Shown: piece after piece, positions 1 to 10,451 of the stretch
How the letters are laid out: each line of letters opens with the position of its first letter
Position numbering within the stretch: the stretch's first letter is position 1
NCBI GenBank assembly: GCA_945910005.1
Contig: CAMDTW010000544.1
Span: forward strand, 1-64,000
Reading direction: 5' to 3'
Length of the DNA stretch: 64,000 nucleotides
DNA from: Isoperla grammatica
Taxonomy: Eukaryota; Arthropoda; Insecta; Plecoptera; Perlodidae
Position numbers and translations under genes: made by a program
The notes under the pieces: model-generated
Databases searched by the model: none
What the model was told of the DNA's origin: nothing
What the model saw: the letters and a program-made list of their open reading frames with translations, nothing else

Positions 1-714
1 TATGGTTGTTGTCTGTCCGCAGAGCAATGTCTGCTGGTCTGTCCGGGAGGTTACGCTCAAGACATGCAAGGCAACAAGTTGTGTGAGTGTGTTGTGTTGA
101 ACTATGGTTGTTGTCTGTCCGCAGAGCAATGTCTGCTGGTCTGTCCGGGAGGTTACGCTCAAGACCTGCAAGGCAACAAGTTGTGTGAGTGTGTTGTGTT
201 GAACTATGGTTGTTGTCTGTCCGCAGAGCAATGTCTGCTGGTCTGTCCGGGAGGTTACGCTCAAGACCTGCAAGGCAACAAGTTGTGTGAGTGTGTTGTG
301 TTGAACTATGGTTGTTGTCTGTCCGCAGAGCAATGTCTGCTGGTCTGTCCGGGAGGTTACGCTCAAGACCTGCACGGCAACAAGTAGTGTGAGTGTGTTG
401 TGTTGAACTATGGTTGTTGTCTGTCCGCAGAGCAATGTCTGCTGGTCTGTCCGGGAGGTTACGCTCAAGACATGCAAGGCAACAAGTTGTGTGAGTGTGT
501 TGTGTTGAACTATGGTTGTTGTCTGTCCGCAGAGCAATGTCTGCTGGTCTGTCCGGGAGGTTACGCTCAAGACCTGCAAGGCAACAAGTTGTGTGAGTGT
601 GTTGTGTTGAACTATGGTTGTTGTCTGTCCGCAGAGCAATGTCTGCTGGTCTGTCCGGGAGGTTACGCTCAAGATCTGCACGGTAACAAGTTGTGTGAGT
701 GCGCGTCTGTGTCA
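1..714 (+). repeat. Seven-copy 102-bp coding tandem repeat
   Basis: Units start at 1, 103, 205, 307, 409, 511 and 613. They are almost identical: CTG or ATG in the QDL/QDM codon, and CAAGGC or CACGGC/T in the next. 102 bp equals 34 codons, so copy number changes keep frame. Unit 4 (307-408) shares the CAC variant with the last unit and carries a TTG-to-TAG change at 385-387. The repeat continues to the left edge, so the true copy number is unknown. Confidence 0.95.
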
Positions 715-904
715 ACGGTCGCCCCTCCCGCTGACTGTCCACCGCTGACTAACTGCCGCAAGTCTTGTCCGCACGGCTTCCGACTCAACAGGATGGGCTG
801 CGAGATCTGCAAGTGTAGCCAGTGTCGACCTCTGGACTGCGATAAGAACTGTCCGCACGGCCACAAGACCAATGATAGAGGATGCCCGATCTGTAAATGC
901 CAAG
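1..904 (+). CDS. CRIM1: CRIM1 antistasin exon
   Basis: Open in frame 1 from the left edge except for TAG at 385-387. It encodes seven copies of a 34-residue unit (C-C...C...C..GGY.QD..GNK.C.C), then two more divergent, canonical antistasin motifs (about 733-819 and 820-900: C.....C...CPHG......GC.IC.C). The donor after CAAG (gt at 905-906) is weak (gtttgc) but phase 1 fits the next exons. The last two motifs look like ordinary family members, while the seven repeats are near identical in DNA. Confidence 0.75.
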
Positions 905-2892
905 GTTTGCTTTGAAAACTGATTAACTTTAGAGAAATAGGGTTGTTATTTTTATCTAAGCTTTTCAGAAATAAATTTATGGTAGTTCAAAGTGTTCTTC
1001 ACTAAAATTGCTTCAATGTGTCATTGCATTCAAATGATATATGAAATAGAACAGAGATAATATTTTAACAGATTTCTTTAAATTTAGTTTTGACTACATT
1101 ATTTCTTTTATACTGTTACAAAGCTTAGTTGTATGATGTTTTCAGGAGAAACCTAGATTATATGGATTAAATAATTCACTTCAAAATTACGTTCATAAAT
1201 ACAGAATAACAACGATAGTTGTACTATTGTGGTTAATGTAGTTTTCAAATTGTTTTCTTATTTTTAATCAATAACATCTAATATTGAACGTTTTCTTTTA
1301 GCTGCGGGTCAAAACAAACATGGTGACAACCTTAATTCAGCAACTAGCCAAAATGGAACAGACCTCACTTGCACAGCATCAGGTAACATACAAAATAGTT
1401 ATCAAAATAGTAGTCAGTAACAAAATAAATACATAACTGCATTAAAATATTTACAAAACGTTAGAAGAAATTGTAGTATTTGTATGTGCATCTTTGTATT
1501 TCTCACTCCAGGGAATAGATCCAAATATCAAAGTTTGTAGAATCTACAGAGTTCCCACCAATCTGAAAAAGCTGGAAAAGTCAGGGAGTTGAAAACAGGT
1601 TAAAATGCCAGGGAATAGTAGGGAACTGAACAAAACAGAGGACATTGATTACAGTTCTTCTAAATTTTAATTTATACAATTATGTACTTGTCGAAAGTTA
1701 TAGACCTCTGTACACTCTTACGAAGAGATTTTGGAAATCATCCATCTTCTGCGGCTAACTCCGACCAAATAATCGGTTAAATAAAGGTTTCCCCTAATTG
1801 TTTTGTTGAATGTATGTATTATTATACCTTGAATTAAGCAAAAATATACCTGGTAAACCTAGAAAAAAAAGTCAGGAAAATTCATCTAAAAAAGTGGGAA
1901 TCCTAATCTAATGGAAACTTTTGCATATCGTGGATTTTTTAAGTGCTTTGAGAATGAAACGTACAGCATTGTGCAAACTGTACATATAAAACAGGAAAAG
2001 TAAGAAATTCTTTTTTATGAATAAGTTTTTATTTTTTAATGCTCAATCTATTTTCTACTATATCCATAAGTGATTTACTAACAGAGCGTTGTGTTTTTCT
2101 GTCAGGCGGGCAGCCTCGAGGCGACGGAGAAGCCTGGTTCGATGGATGTCGCCAGTGCTACTGTCACGGAGGAATAGAGATGTGTAACCTCATCGCTTGC
2201 CCTAAGACTACCTGCAGTGACCCGGTCTTCACCTCCGACACTGATTGTTGTCCACATTGTCCAGGTGAGCTCGAACCAACTGACAGAGCTACAGATATTT
2301 CAAAACGTTTTTCTGGAAATATTGTGATTTTGGTGGAGGTGCCGGGCTGGGGGTTTTGAGTTTTGCAATATTTCTCAATTTGATTCTAGATCAAAGAAAT
2401 AACACACTGTCAACGTCTATGGGTAGGGTTGGGGTCTGGGGTAAAACCCCAAGTTTGATTTCACTTTTTGATTATAGATAGTGTATAACTTCATGTACTG
2501 TCAGTAGTGAGTAGGTACTTGAAAAGTGAATACAACAATAAGATACAAAGAGATGAAAACTCACGTAAGTGCTAATGCACTTGTGCGTGGGAAAGGAAGT
2601 ATGTAGGAAGTATGCAACTCAACAGGACTGGAAAACTTAAACACGTTTGGGCCTATACTATAGTCAGTAATTAGTAATTAGTACTAATTTGTACATAACG
2701 TTTGCAATATGAATTATGTAATTTATTAATGTATGATATTTAAAAACTTTAACCCAAGTAAGACTGACTATTTATTTATCTAGGTCTATCTATTAATTTA
2801 TGCATTTTTGCATCAATATTAATTATTATTACAATATTATAATTATTTTTATTATTTTTATTGTTATTATTGTTATTATTATTATTATTATT

Positions 2893-2975
<83 letters not shown>

Positions 2976-5393
2976 GAGGGAAGCGTCAGGCATGGCCAGC
3001 CGGCTTCGATGTACTAGGGGCCAGAATATGATAGGATTAATTTCCTATCCCCTACCCGACTTCATTGTTGGACACAGGGAGCAGATATAAAATAAAATTA
3101 TTATTATTATTATTATTATTATCATTATTATAATTATTTGATTTATATTTTATTCATTTATTCATTCAAGTATTCCGTGTGTCCCCAGGAACATCGCTTG
3201 TTGCTCCCCCCCACGCAGCGCACAGTTCCATGCTGTGCCAGTCAGTGGACGGGGCGTACCGTGTGGAGGGTGAGACGTGGCAGCTGAACGCCTGCACGCA
3301 ATGTCTGTGTCACGCTGGCCGAGTGTTGTGCGAGGCAAGACAGTGCCCGCCCACTCCGTGCAAGAACCCCGCGATAGCTTCGGGACAGTGCTGCCCGCAG
3401 TGTCCACCCGCTAAGGTGAGAATAAGTCCTCTCCTCAAATGTTGCAGGTTTAGTCTAAAGAAACTTTGGCATTGCCATTAACAAAACAGCTAATTTTTAC
3501 TTTTCGGTTATGAAAGTAGGTGCCAATCGGCTGGAATGGTATATAATGTGAGGAAAGGATCCAACAGTAGCCATTCTTCTCTCGAGTGAGCAAGACCTCG
3601 GTCGAAATGTCTCGTTATATTTGTATTATGTTTTTTATGTGTACTTCAAACTTGCAAATCCGTCATCTTACTACACGAAGGTAAGCTGTTGGATCCTTTC
3701 CTCACATTATATACTAAATTTTACTTTTCCTTAATTTAAAATAATGGATTTCTTGAGTTAAATAGCTGTGATCCAAAGCAGGTCTGTTTCTTCTACCTAA
3801 TACTATATCATGTATAGCCATAAAAAATGGAAAAATTGTTCAGTACAACTAATATTGTTGAAGAAATGTAGCGTGGCAACAAATTTAAATGAAGTAAGTT
3901 AGGTAAATCTGGAATTAGTGCTTTCTGGAATTCATAGTTGTCCCATAGGAGACAACTTTTAAAAGTTTTAATACGGACCTTTTATCAGTGGGGAAAAAAC
4001 GTTTTAAGTACAGCAACCTATATGATTGAAAGCAATGAATGTTTCAATTATGAATTGAATAATGTGCTATTAGATGTATAAAATTTGTAAGACAAAACAA
4101 TGAAAACATATTAGTACACTTTGGATAGTAGTTCACATTTCGAGTGGTGACCCAGCCACATTCTCCATATTTGTAATGTGATCACAAAAAGTGTTCTTGT
4201 GCCTAGTTTAACTCGAGCGTGATTGTTTGTCACACCAGATGTCCGACAGCGGCAGCGCGTGTGACAAGAGTCATGCCCACGGCTCCTCCTGGCGCGACGG
4301 AAACTGCCGCAGCTGCGCTTGCAACTCTGGGCGTACGGAATGCTTCGACAATGAGTGTCCGGTCGCCGAGTGTGATCGCCCAGTGCTGGCCAAGAACTGG
4401 TGTTGCCCGATATGTCTAGGTGAGGATCATTGCTCAGATGAATTCAGACATAACATTCAATTATATGGTATAATGTAAGCCACAATGATGAATGATGATA
4501 GTAAGCCACAATTTGAGACGGTGGAAACTTGTTTACCAATGGATTTGTAAATTCCCCCAAAAGCCCAACCTTCCATTGAGTCTATAATAATGAAAAATAC
4601 AACTCCTTAGTTTGTTCAATTAAAAACTTTATTTTGTTTTAAAAATGGCAAATATGAAATATGCTTTAAAAAAAAAAAAAAAAAAACAGTACACCATGTT
4701 ATTATATCAATCATACTCAGAGAATAAAACATGTAATTTTTCCTTTTACACTTATTCATTTTTGTATAAAAGCCTGAACTATTCCAGTTTTGGTAATATT
4801 CGTTAATTGGCTTGTTTTGAATGTTTTCTATCATGAAATTGAGCAAGTTATTCTAGTAATTCGATTTGATAATTATTTTGCTCGGACATCTTATTTTATT
4901 CTTGCTTCCAGATCAATCGAAACCAAAGATTTGCGAAGTCGGCAACAAGACGTACCACGCGGACGAACAGTGGAACGAAGATCCGTGCACCCAATGCGTG
5001 TGTCGAGACGGAACCCACTTCTGCATGGAGAAAGTGTGCTCCGTGTCTTGTACGAACGCTATCAAGAAGCCCGGCAAGTGTTGTCCGGTCTGCCTGCCAG
5101 AGTCGCCGAGCTCGTTCAAGGAGACGACTTACGTCAGCGTACTGTGCGTTCTGTCGTGCGTGATCGTGTGCCTGGGTCTCTACATCTGTTGTCGGCAGTG
5201 TCGCGGTCGCAAGCAGATCGATCTCGACTCTACGCACTCGTACAATAACTACACCACGCACACTCCCCCGCCGCGATACACCTCCGCCGACAGACGGGAC
5301 CCCTACCAATACAAGTACGAGCAACCCTTCGATCCGGCGCACATCGACGAACTACTCAAGTCCCCCGAGAAGGTCGCGCTCGCCCCCGTGTAA
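1..5393 (+). CDS. CRIM1: CRIM1-like transmembrane protein, 3' part (6 exons seen, 5' end outside window)
   Basis: Exons read 1-904, 1302-1382, 2106-2264, 3189-3415, 4239-4419 and 4912-5393, joined by AG/GT sites in consistent phase (1,1,1,0,1). The product has a run of antistasin-like Cys motifs, then four VWC (chordin-type) Cys modules, a hydrophobic membrane segment (around 5128-5190, VSVLCVLSCVIVCLGLYI) and a cytoplasmic tail of about 65 residues ending ALAPV. CRIM1 family members have an IGFBP domain, two VWC, four antistasin, four VWC, one TM and a short tail, so this is the C-terminal half in the expected order. The family binds BMP ligands and tunes their processing and delivery at the cell surface. 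Two oddities: antistasin motifs are expanded to about nine, and a TAG lies in frame at 385-387. The upstream exons lie left of the window. Confidence 0.85.
1302..1382 (+). CDS. CRIM1: Small candidate CRIM1 linker exon
   Basis: An 81-nt segment between a pyrimidine-rich acceptor (ttttcttttag) and a gtaaca donor. It is open in the needed phase (1-1) and encodes a Ser/Asn/Thr-rich linker of 27 residues without a domain. It could be skipped without a frame change, so it may be an optional exon. Confidence 0.5.
2106..2264 (+). CDS. CRIM1: CRIM1 VWC exon (first after antistasin block)
   Basis: Acceptor ctgtcag and donor gtgagc, phase 1-1, 53 codons. Reads W..GC..C.C.GG...C....C....C.........CCP.CPG, the VWC cysteine pattern. 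Confidence 0.82.
2809..3140 (+). repeat. ATT microsatellite with an embedded short interspersed segment
   Basis: (TTA)n at about 2809-2974 and again at 3098-3122 flank a roughly 120-bp unique-looking segment (2975-3097) that ends in AATAAAAT. Such a layout fits a short retroposon or composite that landed in, or spawned, the microsatellite. It lies in a CRIM1 intron. Confidence 0.6.
3189..3415 (+). CDS. CRIM1: CRIM1 VWC exon
   Basis: Acceptor gtccccag and donor gtgaga. It enters in phase 1 and leaves in phase 0. Encodes C....G.Y..GE.W....C..C.C..G...C....CP...C......GQCCPQCP, a full VWC module, after a short Pro/Ala/His spacer. Confidence 0.85.
3540..3713. mobile_element. 174-bp MITE with 28-bp perfect inverted ends
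   Basis: The left arm 3540-3567 is the exact reverse complement of 3686-3713 (TATATAATGTGAGG...CCAACAG). TA dinucleotides at the tips would fit a Tc1/mariner-type target, but family assignment is inference. It lies in a CRIM1 intron, 124 bp after an exon. Confidence 0.7.
4239..4419 (+). CDS. CRIM1: CRIM1 VWC exon
   Basis: Acceptor cacaccag and donor gtgagg; phase 0 in, phase 1 out. Pattern C......HG..W..GNC..C.C..G...C....CP...C......NWCCPIC is a VWC domain. The internal ATG at 4239 is not a start, since the preceding exon joins in phase. Confidence 0.85.
4912..5393 (+). CDS. CRIM1: CRIM1 last exon: VWC, transmembrane segment, cytoplasmic tail
   Basis: Acceptor cttgcttccag, phase 1. It encodes the final VWC module (W.ED.CTQCVC.DG...C....C...C......GKCCPVC), a short stalk, about 18 hydrophobic residues and a basic stop-transfer stretch (CRQCRGRK). 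A tail rich in Tyr/Pro/Asp follows and ends with TAA at 5391-5393. GC-rich codon use contrasts with the AT-rich flanks. Confidence 0.88.
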
Positions 5394-7800
5394 CCCCCTC
5401 CCTTATCGCCCCTAATCTTACCAAAAAGTCTGATCTTAATAATTAGTACAAGTATGTACAACACTTAACTAAATTTGTTTGAGCTTGAAGATGAACTAGA
5501 TAGATATGATATTTAACGTGGTTCAATCAGTAAGTGTTCTTTAGACTATAATAGAAGATGGAACCTCTTCTTAAAAAAAAAAATATGGAAACAAAAACAT
5601 TAAAGAAATTTATTTTTTAACATGCAATCATATGCCTTCTAAAGAAAATTCAATGTCTAACCACACAACTTTACTCATCCTTGGAATGCAATATTGAATA
5701 TGTTATGTGTCTACTGTATTGCATTTCAAAACCGTAGTAGTAACGATGAATCTCGTCATTCATTAACATGATGCAAATTCGTTGCATATTTGTATGTTGC
5801 TACCAATTAAGTTGTAATGTACATTAGTATTTAAAAGTTGCTTTCCTTGAAGTCATTGTAAACTCAACATGAACTTGAATAGGCTGCAACTCCTGTCATA
5901 ATTTGTATAGTTTATACTAAAACTACAGATTATGAAGAAACATGAAATCATCTATAACAACTTTCTTGATCTATGCTAAAGTGGTATGTCTAAAAGGACA
6001 TAACTTTATTGAGCAGAAACTCTGCACAAAGAACTAGGCTTAAAGAAATGCAATTCCGTGTGTGTGTTACAATTATTGATCTCCAGATATTTAAACTTAA
6101 AATAAAACATTACATGTGACATGACCTTTAAGGTGATCAAAAGTGAGTTTACCAACAAATGGATTCATTCTTTGGAAACGGTTTTTCATTTAACGTTGAC
6201 GAAAGACAAATTGAAGTGATAGTCAAAAGAAGTAGTAATATATATTTTTATCATTTCAGAAGTATAGTTCCTGTGTGTTCAAGACTGTGGCCACCCAGTG
6301 ATTATATAGACGCGGTGTAGTTTAATTTTATTCTGTTACGAACACTTGCCCTTTATTTCATTGCAAAGCTGGCAATGCTTTTTTTTCCTGTGTAAGAAAT
6401 TGGTCAATGTGAAGCCATTTTCAGATTGTTTTGTCAGTCAATGAGCATAACATTCAGCATTTCTTCAATACAGAGAACTCGTACGATGAAATTTGGCAAC
6501 ACACAATTTTTAAGTTAGTAAATGATACTGTATAATTTGTAATTAATCAATTACATTTTTATATCAATAACTTAACAATACGTAAAATAATTTATTAGTA
6601 AAACACGGTGTACGATATTGATTAAAAGCAAGGAGTGGCTTCAAGCCTGACATACAGATGTTTAATATTTTACGATTTATAGTAGACAGAAATGGGAAAT
6701 TTAAATAACCCTAATGAATATGTGTTTATAATTATGTCTGTATATAATGAGTGTGCATGTATGTACGTATCTTTGTATTTCTGTATGGACGTGTAATGTA
6801 AGTAAACAGTATTTTTCCTTATGGTAATATAGTTGTTACTTATTTGTAAAATTGTAAACAAAAACAAAATGTGATGGTTAAACAATTTTCAAATTTTAAA
6901 TAGGTACCTACCCTATTCGTAACTGTGAGAGGCATGAAAACAAAAATATGTGTTACTTTTATTTACAGTTCATGAACACAACAGCCAAAGAAAGAAAGAA
7001 AGAAAGTTAAATCCTAACAATAGTTTGTTCATTAATAAACCTTCAAATGGAGCTTACAAATTTAATGCATCAGCAAATATTGATCCATTTAAGTTCTCAT
7101 TTTCATTTTCTACATTTTATGCGTTGATCGCTGATGGTCTTGTCGAAGGCAGCTCGTTTTCTGGGTGTGTAAAGCTCCTGTAACAAAATAAACTTGTTCA
7201 AGAGTCGGCATCTTATTTCTTTAATGACAAACAACCCTAAATTCTACATCCAGTTACAATCTTAAATGAGCGTTACCTAACTATTTTCACAGCAACACCT
7301 TAACATATCACACTGCAGTTGCATTGCTGCAACTCCAGGTTTCTTGTCTATGACAGTACCATGCCGGTAATTTTAAAAGTTGCTCTTTTAAGAAACACAT
7401 TTATAGGTATGAAGTTTGACATCATTTTGACGTCATTCAAGATAACACAGTACCTTATATTGGACCAATCTATTGAACTTTCATGTCTCTAAGTTTTCTC
7501 ATTTTGTCAGAGTGATCCATACCTTGACAACAGAGGCCACTCAATATGGTGGTCATCTGTACTATACTATACTAAGTACCATATTACCTATATGGAGTTT
7601 TGTTTTTTAGTACTGGTAGATTAAGTTTATATTTAGAAGCTTAATATTTATTTTTACAGCAGGGATTATTATTGTTAAATTTTGCTTTGTTTCATAATAA
7701 ATTATATATTTGCCTGGCCATTTTTTGTTTTTTATTTCCCGTGTATTACAGGTTATTATATAAGGCTTGCTGCTTCAAAATCAGTTTTGATTCAATAGTC
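5394..7800 (+). other. CRIM1 3' untranslated and intergenic AT-rich DNA
   Basis: No open frame with coding character. Possible poly(A) signals AATAAA lie at 6101-6106 and 7187-7192. A short (GAAA)n run lies near 6990-7007. Confidence 0.4.
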
Positions 7801-7804
7801 TTAG

Positions 7805-7930
7805 ATTATTATTATTATTTGTTGTTTGACAATGTACTACTCGAGAGCTAGGGCATACGGCGTTGGTCTTTAGTCGCCTCTTATGAAAGGCAGTGCTAGC
7901 CAGGACCAATTCTACTCTGGACCCAGATGG
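7805..7930 (+). repeat. SINE-like dispersed fragment
   Basis: Starts with TTGTTGTTTGAC, holds CTCGAGAGCTAGGGCAT, then GTCGCCTCTTATGA and AGGCAG. Related text occurs at 18955-19145 and 23262-23330, which shows it is a repeat. The tail motif is one I recall from invertebrate SINEs; that is recollection, not a search. Confidence 0.45.
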
Positions 7931-8858
7931 GGTTCAAAAGTCTTGTCTGAAAATTTTTCAAATTACAGTTTTGTTTCTTGTTGGAAAACACAATAGCTAC
8001 ACTGAAATAAACACCTTCAGTGGCAATGTATGGATTCAATGGGGAACATGCATAATGTTTTTTTAGCATTTTACTAGATTAAGATTAACGTCCTGAATAC
8101 AAAAATATTTTATTTCGGTGACATAGAATTAAGTTTCATTTATAAAAACGAGCTGAAAGTTTCACACATATTTATGGCGGGAAAAACGGGGCATACGTCA
8201 CTTGCCATGTATCAGCAATCAACCAATCCAAGAAAGATAAATAACATAACGCTTATTTGGAAATTATCATATCCAAAATCATATAAAATCGAATTAATGT
8301 CTAGTAAGCGTAGTAATTAATTTTGAAGCCCAGTTACTATAAAAACAATAATACCAAACCTATTTTCATAGAATATCAGTAAATATTGGGTGTTGTTATT
8401 CATATAAAGCAGACTTGACAACGGCTTGCGTAAAAATTTTGACAAGGTTAGCTTGATGACCTTGAAAATGTGATTGTTTTGTCTAGGAGGCGGTGGCAAA
8501 GTCCAAGGAGGTTATATGCAAAGTCATTCATATAAGCAGTGATTTTCATGGCATGTGACGTCACATACCGTTTAAAAATAATAGTGCGGGAAACAGATAA
8601 TCAAAATCTTTGAACATGTATAGAAGTATAATGAGTTAATTTTAAAACTTTTAAATTAGGTTTGTGATGTCTTCAGATGAATAACAATATATTCCACGTA
8701 CTTTCAGAGCTGTAGAAAATTCATGCAAGTTCCCTATTATACAGTGAATAATTGTATTAGTTATTATAACAAAGAATGATATTCTATTCCTATGAGTTCC
8801 ATATTATGTTTGTGTACTAAAATAGTACTAGTATTCATGTTTTTGTGTGATTCAATTC

Positions 8859-9458
8859 CTAAATTACGTATCGCTGATTAAAACATAATTGCTGTTGAAA
8901 GATTGAAAGGTAAGTGGAAACTTGAAGCACTTTTTTTTTAAAACCTAGAATTTTATTACAAGGAGTTCTTAAAAAATGGTATCGACCGCATGTGTTTACT
9001 TTTCTAGCTTGTAGATGTACTGTTCTGCAGTGCCTATTGGTTAAAAAATAACTATATAACTCCATAACGTTAATAATACTTAATATGATGTGGGGATCAA
9101 GTGTTGTTACTTGATATGCTGTGCTATGTGAAACACAATCGCAGCAAGTAACAACATTCCACACCCGTATTGGATAATCGTTTGCCACCGCTATATCATG
9201 ATTGTTTACCATTTCCGGAGCACGTTGAAGAAGGCAGGTATCACTACTTCTGGGTAGCGTTTTATCAAATGATTCTATTCTGCTGAAGATCGATTTGAAT
9301 TTCTCGTGGACAACATTTTTCTTTGGGTCAAACTCGCGTAGTTTGACCTTCTGCTCTGTGAAGGGTTCCGGAGGCATTCGCAGAACTTCGTCGTTATACC
9401 GCACCTTTGTAAACAACATCCTGGCAACAAGGTACAAAATGCTGAGAGATTTTAACAA
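8859..9458 (-). CDS. Unassigned 199-codon open frame, first half with coding character
   Basis: I do not recognise it. From the ATG at 9456-9458 the first 85-90 codons have balanced, GC-containing codon use and charged residues (PPEPFTEQK, REFDPKKN). A sequence resembling a donor (ATG|gtaaac) follows, and beyond it the frame looks like AT-rich intron. It may be a single exon (about 9200-9458) of a short gene or an extra terminal exon of the neighbouring SPATA17 transcript on the same strand. No domain or signal peptide is evident. Confidence 0.35.
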   Translation of the reverse strand: MLKSLSILYLVARMLFTKVRYNDEVLRMPPEPFTEQKVKLREFDPKKNVVHEKFKSIFSRIESFDKTLPRSSDTCLLQRAPEMVNNHDIAVANDYPIRVWNVVTCCDCVSHSTAYQVTTLDPHIILSIINVMELYSYFLTNRHCRTVHLQARKVNTCGRYHFLRTPCNKILGFKKKVLQVSTYLSIFQQQLCFNQRYVI

Positions 9459-9656
9459 GGTGCACTATCATGCCATTAGACTCACCCACTACAAGTTATT
9501 GGAAATTGAATGCCGCCATTATATTCACTGACAAAGAAGGCAGTTTGTATACAATTCAGTTAGTTAGTTCAGTCCAATCACTGATTCATATGTTTCATAT
9601 TTGACATATCGATCTTTGATTGTTATCGCTCACTCGTCGATGGTGTTTAGAGCTTA

Positions 9657-9775
9657 CAGGTTTGGTTTAGTCGCTTTAAATTAAAGTCTCCCTCTGAAAA
9701 TCAGTCTTGTTAGTGTTACTGAGTGGGTAGACTCTAACTGTCAATTTATTTATGTATTTTATTTTAATTTTAAAT
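9657..9775 (+). repeat. Dispersed repeat, copy 1
   Basis: CGCTTTAAATTAAAGTC...GAGTGGGTAGACTCTAA matches a second copy at 35640-35730. Both copies end in an AT-rich tail of TTTATTTAT type, which suggests the 3' end of a retroposon. The element is not identified. Confidence 0.55.
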
Positions 9776-10298
9776 GTGATAATCAAAAAAATTAATCTTG
9801 AAATTCTAGATTCTGTATTGATTGTTATGATAGTATTGATTGTGTATTGATGTTCTTGTTCATTAATGCAACTGTAGGCCTACTGTAATAATATTATTGT
9901 TTTGGTATTGCTACTGCTATCGTACTTTTTCCCACACAAAACCGTATGCTTGCCACTCTAAAGGTGGCCTTCAATTTGCAATCACGACAGCAATGCCAAT
10001 AGACTTACTCTACTATATATACAATATACTACTAACAGACTACTTACTCTTCTAGATTTGCTCTATGACTTACTCTTGTCCCAAGATCTTTGGATTTTAG
10101 AGCAGTTACTAGACTGAACAGTAGACAAAAAGTTGTTTTAGAATTCACCTTTATCCACTGTACGAAAACCATAAGGAATTCGCAATTATCTCAGAGATCA
10201 ACTAATTTACCATTTTCCCTAAAAAAAAAAAAAATATATTTCGTACCTAACATTTGTGCAATTTTATTCCCACACATTGTGTTTAGAAATGGATTGGC

Positions 10299-10451
10299 TT
10301 ACGGTTGATCATGCAATCTTTTAACCCACTCCTGCATCTTATCTTCTTCTTTCATCAGTTTGGCGACATCTACACACTCGCCCTGAGCCATCAATCGAGC
10401 TCGAGGCTGGTTACGTGTGTTCCAGTATGGCTCGCACTTTCGGTATGAACC
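10299..10451 (-). CDS. SPATA17: SPATA17 exon 6 (stop)
   Basis: Acceptor tacacag, phase 0. Ends KMQEWVKRLHDQP then TAA (10299-10301). The tail is shorter than in vertebrates, so a further lineage-specific loss or an alternative terminal exon is possible. Confidence 0.75.
   Translation of the reverse strand, partial: GSYRKCEPYWNTRNQPRARLMAQGECVDVAKLMKEEDKMQEWVKRLHDQP

Noticed and set aside
712..903. Open frames on the - strand over the CRIM1 antistasin exon
   Set aside because: Antisense shadows of a Cys-rich GC-richer coding exon; no domain.
4790..5248. 152-codon + strand frame over the CRIM1 last exon
   Set aside because: Different frame from the VWC/TM product; Arg/Ser-rich shadow.
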